From assembly GCA_000384615.1 (NCBI GenBank), contig ARQU01000004.1, positions 62,001 to 126,000 of the forward strand: a stretch of 64,000 nucleotides of DNA, in the 5' to 3' direction. This DNA comes from an alpha proteobacterium SCGC AAA536-G10. GTDB taxonomy: Bacteria > Pseudomonadota > Alphaproteobacteria > Puniceispirillales > Marisalimonadaceae. Shown here one piece after another: positions 29,046-39,253 of this stretch (positions within the stretch are counted from its first letter, which is position 1; each line of letters begins with the position of its first letter). The notes under the pieces are model-generated. The model searched no databases. It was not told where the DNA came from and saw only the letters and a list, made by a program, of their open reading frames with translations. The position numbers and the translations under genes are program-made.

Positions 29046-30080
29046 TTAATTTATACGTTTATTAGGAATAATAAAAAGTTGTTTAGGATAAATTAAATCA
29101 GGATTTATAATTTTGTTTTTATTAAGATTAACAATGTCAATATAACGATTCCCTACTCCTAATCTTTGATAAGCTATATTCCAAAGTGCATCACCCTTTT
29201 GAACAACTACAAAAGTTTTACCATTAGCATTTTGAATTGTTTTACCACTAATTATAATTGAATTATCAGTTAAAACCTTACCATTCTTACCTAATAAAAC
29301 AGCAAATACTTTTTGTTTTCCAATAATTAGCTTACCAGGTATTGATAAACTCCACTCGTCATTTGTAATTTTGGTAGAAGAGGTTTCTTTTCCAGAAAAC
29401 CCAGCGTTTATTTGTACTCCATTATGGGCCTGTCCTGATAAAACTAATTGACCTACCTTTGTATCATAAGTAATAGCTAAAATTGCTATGTATGGGTCTC
29501 TTTTATCTTCATTAATATTAATTTCTTTATTTTTACTAATTTCTTTATTGGTGTTTAATCCAGGAGCCTGTATTACTTTTGTACCTAGTTTACCCTCACT
29601 ATCAACTATTGCAACAATGGGAATATCGTTAATACCGCCAGTTACATTAATGGCAACTGACTTATTAGCAATTACAACTTTCTTATCTTGAGTAGTTTGT
29701 CTAAATGATAAAAGATATTCTCCTGCCTTTAGTTGTTTTTCAGGAACAGCAACAAAATCACCAATTTTGTCACTAGTGGTTACAGCAATAACTTGAGAAC
29801 CAGATATTATTTCAACTTTAGAGTTTGGCAAACCTTTGCCAGCTATAACGAGGCTTCCATCTGGCCTCACTCGAACTACTTCAAGTTTTATAGTTTCTGC
29901 AGTTTGCTTTCTTGTAGTTGGCTTAACTTCGATAGGTTTTGCATCAACAATCTCTTTGACTAAAGGAACTATCACTTCTTTTTTTTCTTCGGTATCTTGT
30001 TGATAAAAAACAATTAATAAAGCAACAATAGCAATTATTGACCCTATTAACAAAGAATAAATTACTTTTGAAAATTTCAT
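29046..30080 (-). CDS. LysM-domain membrane-anchored envelope protein
   Basis: A 344-residue protein with one N-terminal membrane segment (SLLIGSIIAIVALLIVFYQ), a long periplasmic part with beta-rich repeats (LVIAGKGLPNSKVEI and VLSGQAHNGVQI, Ig-like or carboxypeptidase-regulatory-like), and one C-terminal LysM domain starting VVQKGDALWNIAYQRLG that binds peptidoglycan. This architecture is common in alphaproteobacteria. Its precise role is unknown; anchoring the envelope to the wall is likely. It is the first gene of the minus-strand run towards pepN. Confidence 0.85.
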   Translation of the reverse strand: MKFSKVIYSLLIGSIIAIVALLIVFYQQDTEEKKEVIVPLVKEIVDAKPIEVKPTTRKQTAETIKLEVVRVRPDGSLVIAGKGLPNSKVEIISGSQVIAVTTSDKIGDFVAVPEKQLKAGEYLLSFRQTTQDKKVVIANKSVAINVTGGINDIPIVAIVDSEGKLGTKVIQAPGLNTNKEISKNKEININEDKRDPYIAILAITYDTKVGQLVLSGQAHNGVQINAGFSGKETSSTKITNDEWSLSIPGKLIIGKQKVFAVLLGKNGKVLTDNSIIISGKTIQNANGKTFVVVQKGDALWNIAYQRLGVGNRYIDIVNLNKNKIINPDLIYPKQLFIIPNKRIN

Positions 30081-30168
30081 AAAAAAACCTTATGTTGGTT
30101 AGATTAACTATATTAAATTAAACAATATTAACATACAAATTTTAATTATTTCTAATTAACAGGGATTA

Positions 30169-30732
30169 GTGTTGAAAAAAAATATTTGCGTTTTTGGTGG
30201 GTCTGTTTCTGGCAAAAATATAGAAAATGAAAAAACTGCACGAATAATTGGTAAAACAATTGCTGACAATAATTTTAATTTAGTTTTTGGTGGAGGTGAA
30301 AATGGTATTATGGGAGCCGTTGCCCAATCAAGTATTGAAAATGGAGCAACAACAATAGGTATTATTCCAAGTTTTCTATTCAAAAAGGACATATCAGATT
30401 TTGCTTACTCAAAAAAATTTAATACAGAACTCATACAGACTGAAACAATGCATCAAAGAAAAAAACTTATGTATGACAAGTCTGATGGATTTATAATTTT
30501 ACCCGGTGGAATTGGAACACTTGATGAATGTTTTGAAGTGTTAACTTGGTGCCAATTAAGTCAAATTAAGAATAAAAATGTAGGTATAATTAACTTTAAA
30601 GGATATTGGAATCCTCTTATTAATTTAATTAACCATTTAATAAAAGAAGAATTTATGCCATCAAATAATTTAAATTATTTTGAAGAAATAAATAATTTAA
30701 AAATGCTTAAAATTTTTTTAAAAAATATTTAA
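30169..30732 (+). CDS. LOG-family nucleoside 5'-monophosphate phosphoribohydrolase
   Basis: A 187-residue Rossmann-fold protein of the TIGR00730/LOG family. ICVFGGSVSGKN starts the fold, LVFGGGENGIMG binds the nucleotide, MHQRKKLM and PGGIGTLDE are the two signature motifs with catalytic Arg and Glu. Family members split cytokinin or other purine nucleotides into base and ribose phosphate. In bacteria without cytokinins the role is probably nucleotide salvage. The start is GTG (30169) or the next codon TTG (30172); AGGGA upstream spaces better to the TTG. It reads away from the LysM gene. Confidence 0.88.
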   Translation: MLKKNICVFGGSVSGKNIENEKTARIIGKTIADNNFNLVFGGGENGIMGAVAQSSIENGATTIGIIPSFLFKKDISDFAYSKKFNTELIQTETMHQRKKLMYDKSDGFIILPGGIGTLDECFEVLTWCQLSQIKNKNVGIINFKGYWNPLINLINHLIKEEFMPSNNLNYFEEINNLKMLKIFLKNI

Positions 30733-30825
30733 ATATTTTACGAATTTATGTATTTATAATAATTATTTATGAATAATGAAAGAATAATCTTTTAAGAGAG
30801 TTCTAAAAACTATTAAGGAAAAAAG

Positions 30826-32190
30826 ATGTTAGATTTAATGAAAATAGCTACTACTGAATCTGAAGGCGGTGATTTAAAATCTTACCTAAGCAATCTCTAT
30901 AATGAAACTGATATAAGACCTAATGGCTATCCAAATGCAATAGTGTGGAAAGGAGGAAAACACGACGGAATTATAAACCCAATATGTCATTCATTAACTG
31001 ACGCCTACGCATTATTGGGAACCATTGCTGCTGCAGATATTTTAAATCTTCCTTTTTATGCTGTACCGATGTGGTCTCAAATACGTCATGATACAGAACT
31101 AGAAGTGTTGAGTTGGTTTGGAAACATGAAAAACACGTCAATTAAATGGTCAACTGCTGGTGATGCTTACGTTAATGATAAGTCAGGAAATAAAGTTGTT
31201 GTTATGGGTAAATCTGGAAATGCTCCCTTAAGAACACAGGCAGGTGTGTATTGTAATGTTCGTCCATATGGACCTATCACAGTAGTTAGATGTATGCCCT
31301 GTCTACCCTATTCTCAAGATAAATCGAAGTTTAGTGTAAATGACAAAACAGGTATAGTCCATACAGAGATGAACACACCTGGAATACAAATGGCTTATGC
31401 ATGTCGCCTTTTTCTTAAAATGGTTAATGACACTGGAAAATTGGGAAGAGTAGCTTTCAAACCTACTCAGGCTATGGAAGACGGTATAAATGCAGGCCTT
31501 CTTATTTGGCTACTTGAGGGAACAAAATTTGAAATTGGTAGGAAATGGGCTGTAAATGCATATCAAGAACATAAAACCAATATTGATAAAATAATATCTC
31601 TACTACCTAAAGACTTTAAAGAAGGTATGGGAAATTGGTCTGGTAAAATTGAACAACACATTGCAGACACAAATTATGGTTTATTAGTATGGGATATAGT
31701 TAACAATCAAGAATGTATAGTTTTAGCTACAGACTTAGACGGAGATAGATTGACTGATTTACTTGCTGATATTTCAGATCCTTTAAGAGAATTTGGACAA
31801 AAAGTACTTGATTATGCAAATAGTGATATGAAAATGGATAAAGCTTGGAAGTCAATGGGTTATAAAACAGGTAATGGCAGAGATATGACTTCAGTAATGT
31901 ATAGAATGGCAGGTCCACCAATTCATGAACAAACGTTGGGGTCTGCTGACGCAATGTTATTAAGACTTCTTGATGGAGATGAGACAAAGGGAGGTTCAAA
32001 AAAACCTTATGACCCAAGAATTCATTTTGTGCTCATTAGAGATGCATATATAGATGCTAATCCAGATAACTCTGAACTTAAAAAGTGGCTAGACAATGCT
32101 CTTAATATTTTTGATAAGATATACGGTGATAACAGACCTGGTTTTGTAGATGGCTATAAAAAATTAAAAAGTTGTATTTCTTCTTGGTAA
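30826..32190 (+). CDS. Conserved-looking protein of unknown function, 454 residues
   Basis: I do not recognise this protein. It has normal codon use, an AAGGA ribosome site six bases before its ATG, no signal peptide and no membrane segment, so it should be cytoplasmic. Visible features are KGGKHDGIINPICHSLTDAY near the N-terminus (residues about 42-61), YCNVRPYGPITVVRCMPC with a CxxC, LATDLDGDRLTDLLAD (acidic), and a Trp-rich middle. DLDGD could bind a metal or phosphate, but no known fold is clear. It lies 93 bases after the LOG gene and converges on an aminotransferase with an eight-base gap. Confidence 0.8.
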   Translation: MLDLMKIATTESEGGDLKSYLSNLYNETDIRPNGYPNAIVWKGGKHDGIINPICHSLTDAYALLGTIAAADILNLPFYAVPMWSQIRHDTELEVLSWFGNMKNTSIKWSTAGDAYVNDKSGNKVVVMGKSGNAPLRTQAGVYCNVRPYGPITVVRCMPCLPYSQDKSKFSVNDKTGIVHTEMNTPGIQMAYACRLFLKMVNDTGKLGRVAFKPTQAMEDGINAGLLIWLLEGTKFEIGRKWAVNAYQEHKTNIDKIISLLPKDFKEGMGNWSGKIEQHIADTNYGLLVWDIVNNQECIVLATDLDGDRLTDLLADISDPLREFGQKVLDYANSDMKMDKAWKSMGYKTGNGRDMTSVMYRMAGPPIHEQTLGSADAMLLRLLDGDETKGGSKKPYDPRIHFVLIRDAYIDANPDNSELKKWLDNALNIFDKIYGDNRPGFVDGYKKLKSCISSW

Positions 32191-32198
32191 ATAATTTA

Positions 32199-33368
32199 TC
32201 ACTTTAGAACTGGTTCTAATCTATCCATAATTTGATTTATAAAACTTTCTTTTGCTGCAAAGCAAATTCTGAGATGTCCTTCCCCTGAAGTTCCAAACGC
32301 TATACCTGGTGCAACACCAACATTTGTTTCTAAAATTAATTTCTTAGCAAAATCAAGTGAATCTTTTATTCCTTCAACTTTAAAAAAAGCATAAAATGCA
32401 GCTTCAGGAATACTACATTCAACTTTTTTCCAAGTCACCAACCTATCAAACATAATATTTCGTGATTTTTTTAGATTTTTACGGATTTCGTTAGTTATAG
32501 ATGTGTGATTTTCCAATGCTGAAATTAGTCCATTTTGAAGAAACTCAGGAACACCTGTTGTTGTTATTTGAACCAATTTAGCAATATGACTTTCAAGCTC
32601 TTCTGGATGAGTTATCCAACCTATTCTCCATCCCGTCATGTTAAAGCTTTTTGAAGCAGAGTTAATTACAATTAATTTATCTCTAGAGTTTGAAAATTGA
32701 AGAAAACTAGGTGATACTAAATCATTAAATGTTATTTGGTGATAAACTTCATCAGAAATTAACCAACAACCTAAATTACGTGTATGACTTATTAATAGTT
32801 TCTGCTGCTCTTTAGGCATAACCCAACCTGTTGGATTTCCTGGACTGTTAACAAACACCATTTTTGTTTTAGGTGTAATTGAATTTAGCAATAAATCAAA
32901 ATCAATTTCCCAATCTCCATTTTTCAATTCAAGTGAAATTTCTTTTATGTTACCTTTTTTTAGTAAAACAGAAGATCTTATATTAGGCCACACAGGGCCA
33001 ATCATAACAACTTCATCTCCATTACTGACTATTAAATCGCAAATTAGTCTAAGTCCCATCATACCACCAGTAACCACGCTATGATTTTCTGGCTTAGTAT
33101 TTATATTGAAAACCTCATTCATATACTTTGTGATTTCAGATCGAAGTTTAGGTGTTCCATTTTGATAGGTATAAAAAGTTTTACCTTCATTCAAAGCGTT
33201 TACACTTTTATCATATATTAATTTACTTGTTGGGGTATCACCCTCTCCGAACCAGGCAGGATAGACATGTTTACCAGTATCTTTTGTATATTTCCTTCCA
33301 AAATTTGCAATTTCCATAATTGCTGTTTCTTTAAAAGAAATAATTTCTTCATTTAATTTTTCTAACAA
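32199..33368 (-). CDS. Class I/II PLP-dependent aminotransferase
   Basis: The second class I aminotransferase in the window, 389 residues. It has GEGDTPTSKLIYDKS at the N-terminus, VNSPGNPTGWVMPKEQ, LISDEVYHQI with the PLP Asp and NSASKSFNMTGWRIGW with the Schiff-base Lys. It resembles the Ib aspartate-aminotransferase group, but substrate preference is unknown. TTG or ATG starts near the end are both possible; the given start keeps the family N-terminus. It follows the alaS 3' part by 11 bases on the same strand, so it may be read from the recA-alaS unit. Confidence 0.87.
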   Translation of the reverse strand: MLEKLNEEIISFKETAIMEIANFGRKYTKDTGKHVYPAWFGEGDTPTSKLIYDKSVNALNEGKTFYTYQNGTPKLRSEITKYMNEVFNINTKPENHSVVTGGMMGLRLICDLIVSNGDEVVMIGPVWPNIRSSVLLKKGNIKEISLELKNGDWEIDFDLLLNSITPKTKMVFVNSPGNPTGWVMPKEQQKLLISHTRNLGCWLISDEVYHQITFNDLVSPSFLQFSNSRDKLIVINSASKSFNMTGWRIGWITHPEELESHIAKLVQITTTGVPEFLQNGLISALENHTSITNEIRKNLKKSRNIMFDRLVTWKKVECSIPEAAFYAFFKVEGIKDSLDFAKKLILETNVGVAPGIAFGTSGEGHLRICFAAKESFINQIMDRLEPVLK

Positions 33369-33379
33369 TTTTTAAAACT

Positions 33380-34732
33380 CTAGAACTTTTTAACAATATA
33401 TTTTTTTAGAATTTCAATAGCCAACGCACTATTTTCTGGTGAAGAACCTCCGGACTGGGCCATATCAGCTCTTCCACCTCCACCCTTACCACCTAAAATA
33501 GTCGAAACTTCTTTTACCATTTCTACTGCGCTTATTTTCTCAGCTAGTTTCTTTTCTACTGCAATAACTAAGGATGCTTTGCTATCAATTTTACTAATAA
33601 GACAAACTATATCAGATTTATTGTTTTTAATTAACTTTTCAGCATTTGATTTTAATTCTTTGATTGCTAAATCATCAAATATTACATACTCAAAAATAAT
33701 ACCTTTTATTGTTTCTTTGATAGAATTATTATTTTCAGTTGTGGCTTGGTTCTTTTTTAAACGTTTAAACTCCTTGTTAATTTTTTGATTTTCCTCAATT
33801 AATTGTTCAACTTTTTTTTCCACTTGGTTATTATTAGTTTTCAATAGATTTGATATGTTTGTAACTTTATCAATTTTATCATTATAAAACTTTACTGCTG
33901 AAACATTTGTTACAGCTTCTATTCGACGTACCCCAGAAGAAACACCTGTTTCAGAAATAATTTTAAAAGATAAGATCTCTGAAGTTCTTTTAACATGAGT
34001 GCCACCACACAGTTCGACTGACCAAGCATCTCTATTTGCATCAACACTTTTTCCAATTGAAACCACTCTCACTTTTTCCCCATACTTTTCTCCAAAAAGA
34101 GCAATCGCACCTCTTTCAATAGCATCGCTTGGAGTCATAATTTTAGTTGTAACATCATCATTACAAAATATTCTAAAATTAACTTCATCTTCAATATCCT
34201 TTATTTCTTGTATAGAAATGGGATTTGGATGACTAAAATCAAACCTTAATTTTTCTTGAGTAACCAGAGAACCTTTTTGAGCGACATGATCACCTAATTT
34301 TTGTCTTAATGCTTCATGTAGTAAATGTGTTGCTGAATGATGTGAGCATAATTGTTTTCTGTGATCTAATTCAATTAATTGTTTAACAATATCACCACTT
34401 TGTAAGTTTCCTGATAAAACTTCTATAGTTGAAATAAATATATTTTTATTATTTCCAATATTAATTTTTTTGGTATTAAGAACATTTGCCTTAAATTCCA
34501 CTCCTTCCAAGCTTCCTCTATCTGCAATTTGTCCACCAGATTCTGCATAAAAAATAGTTTTATTAAAAACAACATCAACTTTATCACCAAATGAAATATT
34601 TTTTACTATTTCATTATTTTTAATTATTAAATTAATGTCAGTTTCTAAGAAATTATTATCATATCCTTGGAAATCTGAACTAGGAAGTTTTAATAAAACC
34701 TTTAAAATTTTTTTGGTCATATTGCTTATCAC
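33380..34732 (-). CDS. alaS: Alanyl-tRNA synthetase, C-terminal part (frame-shifted from the N-terminal part)
   Basis: This frame carries the editing and C-Ala half of Ala[15 protein letters not shown] starts the editing domain, [16 protein letters not shown] has the HxxxH zinc/editing motif and [12 protein letters not shown] has the CxxxH. A coiled coil (about residues 290-340) and the C-Ala domain ending [16 protein letters not shown] follow. It matches AlaRS from about residue 450 onward, and joins the 5' part if one base is lost in the A7 tract at 34708-34714, giving about 890 residues in total. The ATG predicted at 34732 is not a real start: the first eight residues overlap the other frame. 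Confidence 0.9.
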   Translation of the reverse strand: MISNMTKKILKVLLKLPSSDFQGYDNNFLETDINLIIKNNEIVKNISFGDKVDVVFNKTIFYAESGGQIADRGSLEGVEFKANVLNTKKINIGNNKNIFISTIEVLSGNLQSGDIVKQLIELDHRKQLCSHHSATHLLHEALRQKLGDHVAQKGSLVTQEKLRFDFSHPNPISIQEIKDIEDEVNFRIFCNDDVTTKIMTPSDAIERGAIALFGEKYGEKVRVVSIGKSVDANRDAWSVELCGGTHVKRTSEILSFKIISETGVSSGVRRIEAVTNVSAVKFYNDKIDKVTNISNLLKTNNNQVEKKVEQLIEENQKINKEFKRLKKNQATTENNNSIKETIKGIIFEYVIFDDLAIKELKSNAEKLIKNNKSDIVCLISKIDSKASLVIAVEKKLAEKISAVEMVKEVSTILGGKGGGGRADMAQSGGSSPENSALAIEILKKYIVKKF

Positions 34733-36053
34733 CCGATCCTGACCATGCTTGTCTGGCTTTATTTTTTTGGTTATTCATTGAAATTTCAAAGCCGGAATAA
34801 TCAACAGTCCATCCATAAGATTTTAAAACATCTTCTGTTAAATCTATGGGAAAGCCATATGTGTCATATAATTCAAATGCTTTCTCACCAGAAAGAACAC
34901 CTAAAGAGACTTTTTCGTCTATTTCGTTCATTAATAAACTCATGCCTCTTTCTAGTGTATCTTTAAACTTTATCTCTTCGTCATTAATGGTTTTTTCAAT
35001 AATTGCTTTTTGAGCAATTAATTCAGGGAATGCCTCACCCATTTCTTTAATTAAATATTCTACCAATTTATATATAACCGGATCTAATGCACCAAGTAGA
35101 TGTGTGTGTCGCATAGCCCTTCTCATTATCCTTCTAAGTACATAACCTCTTCCTTCATTACTAGGTAACACACCTTCAGCAATTAAAAATGAAATTGACC
35201 TTAGGTGATCTGCAACAACTCTATGTGAAATAATATTATCTTTGTTTTGATCTACACCTGTTAACAATGATGAAGCATTTACTAAATTTTTCATCATATC
35301 AGTTTCATAGTTATTATGAGTATTTTGTAAAACTGCAGAAATACGTTCTAATCCCATACCTGTGTCAATACTAGGTTTTGGTAAATTGATTCTTTCATTA
35401 TTAGAGATTTGTTCATATTGCATGAAAACTAGGTTCCATATTTCTATGAACCTATCACCATCCTCATTTTTCGAACCAGGAGGACCACCTTCAACTGTAT
35501 CTCCGTGATCATAAAATATTTCAGAACATGGGCCACATGGACCTGTATCCCCCATACTCCAAAAATTATCATTAGTTTTAATTTTAATTATCTTATCATC
35601 TTTAAAACCAGAAATTTTTTTCCATAATAAATCAGCTTCTTTATCATTATGATAAATAGTCACCAACAATTTTTCTTTTGGAATTGCATATTCTTTTGTT
35701 AATAATTCCCACGCTTGATAAATGGCTTTTTCTTTAAAATAATCTCCAAAAGAAAAATTACCTAACATCTCAAAAAATGTATGATGTCTAGCTGTCCTGC
35801 CAACATTCTCAAGATCATTATGCTTTCCGCCTGCTCTCAAGCATTTTTGGGATGATACAGCCTTATCATATTCTCTATGCTCTAAACCAGTAAAAATATT
35901 TTTAAATTGTACCATACCAGCGTTTGTGAAGAGAAGTGTAGGGTCATTCTCTGGAACTAAATTACTAGAAGATATAACTTGATGATTGTTTTTTTTAAAA
36001 TAATTAATAAAAGTTTTTCTTATTTCATTAACTGAATTTTTTTGGTTAATCAT
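34680..36053 (-). CDS. alaS: Alanyl-tRNA synthetase, N-terminal catalytic part (ends at a frameshift)
   Basis: The class II catalytic core that charges tRNA-Ala. Motif 1 lies in [19 protein letters not shown], motif 2 in [19 protein letters not shown], motif 3 in [14 protein letters not shown], and the tRNA-recognition part has [15 protein letters not shown]. The frame stops at 34680 after [10 protein letters not shown]; the family sequence continues in the next frame. A deletion of one A from the A7 tract would restore a full protein. The gene is essential, so it must be expressed unless a second copy exists elsewhere. It follows recA on the same strand by 70 bases, a common arrangement in the class. 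Confidence 0.92.
   Translation of the reverse strand: MINQKNSVNEIRKTFINYFKKNNHQVISSSNLVPENDPTLLFTNAGMVQFKNIFTGLEHREYDKAVSSQKCLRAGGKHNDLENVGRTARHHTFFEMLGNFSFGDYFKEKAIYQAWELLTKEYAIPKEKLLVTIYHNDKEADLLWKKISGFKDDKIIKIKTNDNFWSMGDTGPCGPCSEIFYDHGDTVEGGPPGSKNEDGDRFIEIWNLVFMQYEQISNNERINLPKPSIDTGMGLERISAVLQNTHNNYETDMMKNLVNASSLLTGVDQNKDNIISHRVVADHLRSISFLIAEGVLPSNEGRGYVLRRIMRRAMRHTHLLGALDPVIYKLVEYLIKEMGEAFPELIAQKAIIEKTINDEEIKFKDTLERGMSLLMNEIDEKVSLGVLSGEKAFELYDTYGFPIDLTEDVLKSYGWTVDYSGFEISMNNQKNKARQAWSGSGDKQYDQKNFKGFIKTS
34708..34714 (-). other. A7 tract, site of the alaS frameshift
   Basis: On the coding strand the sequence reads GACC-AAAAAAA-TTTT. With six A residues the reading frame passes into the C-terminal half as [20 protein letters not shown], a normal AlaRS sequence. 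With seven it ends 10 codons later. Confidence 0.85.
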
Positions 36054-36123
36054 TTGCTAGACTGTATTATTAAGTTTTATTCTTGATAACACCAATCTAG
36101 CAAAAATCAAATCTACAATATAT

Positions 36124-37194
36124 TTATTTTTCTTCTTCAGAATTTTGTTGCTCTGGGTTCATTAAAATCTCTTCAACTAGAACAGAATTACCTTTTATTT
36201 TATCTTCTATTTCTACAGCAATTTCAGTATTTTCGTTCAAGAAATTTTTAGCGTTTTCTCTTCCTTGGCCAATTCTTTGATCATTATATGAAAACCACGA
36301 ACCAGACTTTTCTATTATATCCGCAGACACACCTAAATCAATTATTTCACCATTTTTAGAAATACCTTCACCATACATAATATCAAATTCAACTGTTCTA
36401 AAAGGCGGAGCCACTTTATTTTTAACCACTTTAACTCGTGTTTGATTACCAATTATGTCATCTTTATCCTTGATTGCGCCTATTCTACGGATATCAAGTC
36501 TAACAGATGCATAAAACTTAAGCGCATTTCCTCCAGAAGTTGTTTCTGGATTACCAAACATAATACCAATTTTTTGTCTAATCTGATTTATAAATATGAC
36601 TAAACAATTAGACTTAGATATAGATGATGTTAATTTTCTCAATGCTTGACTCATCAATCTAGCTTGAAGCCCCATATGACTGTCACCCATATCACCTTCT
36701 AATTCAGCTCTAGGCACTAAAGCAGCAACAGAATCTACAACTAAAACAGATATAGCTCCTGATCTTACTAATGTGTCAGCAATTTCTAAAGCCTGTTCAC
36801 CTGCGTCAGGCTGTGAAATTAGCAAATCATCTATATTAACTCCTAATTTTTTAGCATATACTGGATCTAAGGCATGTTCAGCATCTACGAACGCACATGT
36901 CCCACCTGCTTTCTGCGCTTCAGCTACAACATGTAAAGCCAGGGTCGTTTTACCAGAACTTTCAGGTCCATATATTTCTACAATTCTTCCCTTTGGTAAA
37001 CCACCAATACCTAACGCAACGTCTAATCCAAGAGAACCAGTAGAAATTGCTTGAACATCCAGGTTTTCTCCAGATGTACCTAATTTCATAACTGAACCTT
37101 TTCCAAAAGCTTTTTCAATCTGTCCAATAGCAGATTCTAAAGCCACATTTCTATCTTTATCTTGACTAGACATTTTAATCACCTCAGCATTCAT
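36124..37194 (-). CDS. recA: RecA recombinase
   Basis: The 356-residue DNA strand-exchange protein and LexA co-protease. Walker A is [15 protein letters not shown], Walker B lies in [14 protein letters not shown], loop L1 is [16 protein letters not shown], and L2 has [19 protein letters not shown]. Two starts are possible: ATG 37194 with AAGGAGG, and ATG 37173 with its own GAGGTG. The second gives the more usual N-terminus ([12 protein letters not shown]). A GTTC-N7-GTTC SOS box lies about 100 bases upstream (37295-37309). alaS follows. Confidence 0.98.
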   Translation of the reverse strand: MNAEVIKMSSQDKDRNVALESAIGQIEKAFGKGSVMKLGTSGENLDVQAISTGSLGLDVALGIGGLPKGRIVEIYGPESSGKTTLALHVVAEAQKAGGTCAFVDAEHALDPVYAKKLGVNIDDLLISQPDAGEQALEIADTLVRSGAISVLVVDSVAALVPRAELEGDMGDSHMGLQARLMSQALRKLTSSISKSNCLVIFINQIRQKIGIMFGNPETTSGGNALKFYASVRLDIRRIGAIKDKDDIIGNQTRVKVVKNKVAPPFRTVEFDIMYGEGISKNGEIIDLGVSADIIEKSGSWFSYNDQRIGQGRENAKNFLNENTEIAVEIEDKIKGNSVLVEEILMNPEQQNSEEEK

Positions 37195-37294
37195 TATCTA
37201 CCTCCTTACTGACATATGGTAAAAATAGTTTCAACCATTAAAATTATTGAATATAAATAATGTATATTCACCTTTTGTTCTTTTGTCAATTGTT

Positions 37295-37309
37295 GTTCTT
37301 GATTTGTTC
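37295..37309. promoter_or_regulatory. Alphaproteobacterial SOS (LexA) box upstream of recA
   Basis: The sequence GTTC-TTGATTT-GTTC is an exact match to the direct-repeat LexA box of alphaproteobacteria. It stands between dksA and recA, 101 bases from the recA ATG. A further GTTC at 37278-37281 is not correctly spaced. Confidence 0.85.
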
Positions 37310-37322
37310 TATTTAAATAATA

Positions 37323-37817
37323 TTATTCGTCTTTATGAATTTTTTCCATTTTTTCATGACGTTCTTGCGCATCAACACTTAAAGAGGCAATAGGCCTAGC
37401 TTTTAGCCGTCCTAATCCTATTGGCTCACCAGTATCTTCACAATAACCATATGTTTTTAAATCAATCCTTCTTAAAGCTGCATCAATTTTACTAATTAGT
37501 TTTCTTTCTCTATCACGTGTTCTTAATTGGATAGACGCATCTGATTCTACTTGAGCTCTATCAGCTATATCTGGTCTTTGTAAACCTTCAGCAGAAAGAT
37601 TATCTTTTGTATCTGTAGCTTCATCTAATAAATCTAATTTCCAGTTGGTTAATTTTTGCCTAAAGAACTCTAATTGCTTATCATTCATAAATTCTTCATC
37701 GTTATTTGGGCTATAATCTTCTGGAAGCACTACTCGATTACCTAATATTCCACCCCTTTTTGCGCCTTTGCCAAAAGATTTTTTTTTTGATAATTTATTG
37801 ATATTTGATGTATTCAC
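37323..37817 (-). CDS. dksA: DksA-type RNA polymerase-binding regulator
   Basis: A 164-residue protein with a long coiled coil (FFRQKLTNWKLDLLDEATD through RKLISKIDAALRRID) and a C-terminal zinc-finger-like globule YGYCEDTGEPIGLGRLKARP. It enters the secondary channel of RNA polymerase and works with ppGpp. Only one of the four classical zinc cysteines remains, which is the common alphaproteobacterial form. The N-terminal 40 residues are basic and variable. The start is GTG at 37817. It lies upstream of the recA SOS box and reads divergently from hemA. Confidence 0.9.
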   Translation of the reverse strand: MNTSNINKLSKKKSFGKGAKRGGILGNRVVLPEDYSPNNDEEFMNDKQLEFFRQKLTNWKLDLLDEATDTKDNLSAEGLQRPDIADRAQVESDASIQLRTRDRERKLISKIDAALRRIDLKTYGYCEDTGEPIGLGRLKARPIASLSVDAQERHEKMEKIHKDE

Positions 37818-38012
37818 AACGTAATTTCCATTAAGTAATTAAAATTACAAATTTATATAAAAACTTAAAAAAAATTCAAGCATGAAAATTAAAAATTTAT
37901 AAAATTTTGAAAAGTGCTTAAATCGTAAACTTTATAATCATTTCAGAAAAAATAAGTTGTAAAAAAAATGTTTAATACTATTTAATTATCATAACAAAAA
38001 TAGAAGTCCACA

Positions 38013-39233
38013 TTGAACTATTCAGAAAAATTTAAAGAATCAATTAATAAATTGAAATTTGAGGATAGATATCGCCATTTTAATGAAATTGAAAGGCATG
38101 TGGGGCTACATCCAATAGCTTCTTGGAAAGTAAATTATAAAAAGTCTGAAATTATAGTATGGTGTTCAAATGATTATTTAGGAATGAGCCAAAATGATCT
38201 AATCATTAATTCGATGATTGATGCTGTTAAAAACATGGGAACAAGTTCTGGAGGAACAAGAAACATTTCTGGCAATAGTTCTGCAATTGTCAACTTGGAA
38301 AAAGAATTAGCAGTTTTACATGGTAAAGAAAAAGCATTAGTATTTTCTTCTGGATATGTAGCTAACGAATCTAGTATTAGTACCTTACTAAGCATATTGG
38401 ATGATGTTGTTGTTTTCTCTGATGAAAAAAATCATGCCTCTATAATTAATGGTATAAAGAAATCAAATGCAAAAAAAGAAATTTTTAGACATAACGACCT
38501 ATATCATTTAGAAGAATTGATTAAAAATTACTCTATTCATAAACATAAAGTTATTATATTTGAATCTGTTTATTCAATGGATGGAGACTTTGGTGACATT
38601 GAAAATATAGTTAATATTGCAAAAAAGTATAATGCACTAACTTATTTAGATGAAGTACATGCTGTTGGCATGTATGGAAATACCGGCGCTGGTATAGCTG
38701 AAATGATGAATTTACAAAATTCGATAGATATAATCCAAGGTACACTTGGCAAAGCTTACGGGACTATGGGTGGTTATATTTCATCTTCTCAAGAAATTTG
38801 TGATGCGATCAGAAGTTACGCTAGCGGTTTTATTTTTACTACAGCAATACCTCCTGCGCTTGCAAAAGCTGCAACTGAATCTATTAAATATTTGAAAAAA
38901 TCAAATTATGAGAGAATTTTACAAAAACAAAAAACAAATATGCTAAAGAAATATTTATCAAAAGAAAACATCAATTATTTAGATAATAAATCACATATTG
39001 TACCAGTAATGGTTAACAATCCAATTAGATGTAGTGAAATAAGTAATATATTGCTAAATGACTTTGGACATTATATTCAACCTATTAACTATCCCACAGT
39101 TCCCAAAGGTACAGAAAGACTTAGAATTACCCCAGGACCTCTTCATACAGAAAAAATGATATCTGATTTAACTATTGCACTTAAACATGCATTTAACAAA
39201 ACAGATAATATTGTATATAAAAAATATGCATAA
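38013..39233 (+). CDS. hemA: 5-aminolevulinate synthase (C4 pathway)
   Basis: The 406-residue PLP enzyme condenses glycine with succinyl-CoA to start haem synthesis, as in alphaproteobacteria and mitochondria. DRYRHFNEIERHVGLHP, the N-terminal core, WCSNDYLGMSQ, SGGTRNISGN, YLDEVHAVGMYG and GTLGKAYGTMGGY with the Schiff-base Lys are all present. Translation begins at TTG. Ferrochelatase follows by 20 bases, so first and last steps of the pathway are paired. The intergenic region to dksA (195 bases) must hold its promoter. Confidence 0.95.
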   Translation: MNYSEKFKESINKLKFEDRYRHFNEIERHVGLHPIASWKVNYKKSEIIVWCSNDYLGMSQNDLIINSMIDAVKNMGTSSGGTRNISGNSSAIVNLEKELAVLHGKEKALVFSSGYVANESSISTLLSILDDVVVFSDEKNHASIINGIKKSNAKKEIFRHNDLYHLEELIKNYSIHKHKVIIFESVYSMDGDFGDIENIVNIAKKYNALTYLDEVHAVGMYGNTGAGIAEMMNLQNSIDIIQGTLGKAYGTMGGYISSSQEICDAIRSYASGFIFTTAIPPALAKAATESIKYLKKSNYERILQKQKTNMLKKYLSKENINYLDNKSHIVPVMVNNPIRCSEISNILLNDFGHYIQPINYPTVPKGTERLRITPGPLHTEKMISDLTIALKHAFNKTDNIVYKKYA

Positions 39234-39253
39234 AAATTTATTAAGAGCTTAAA

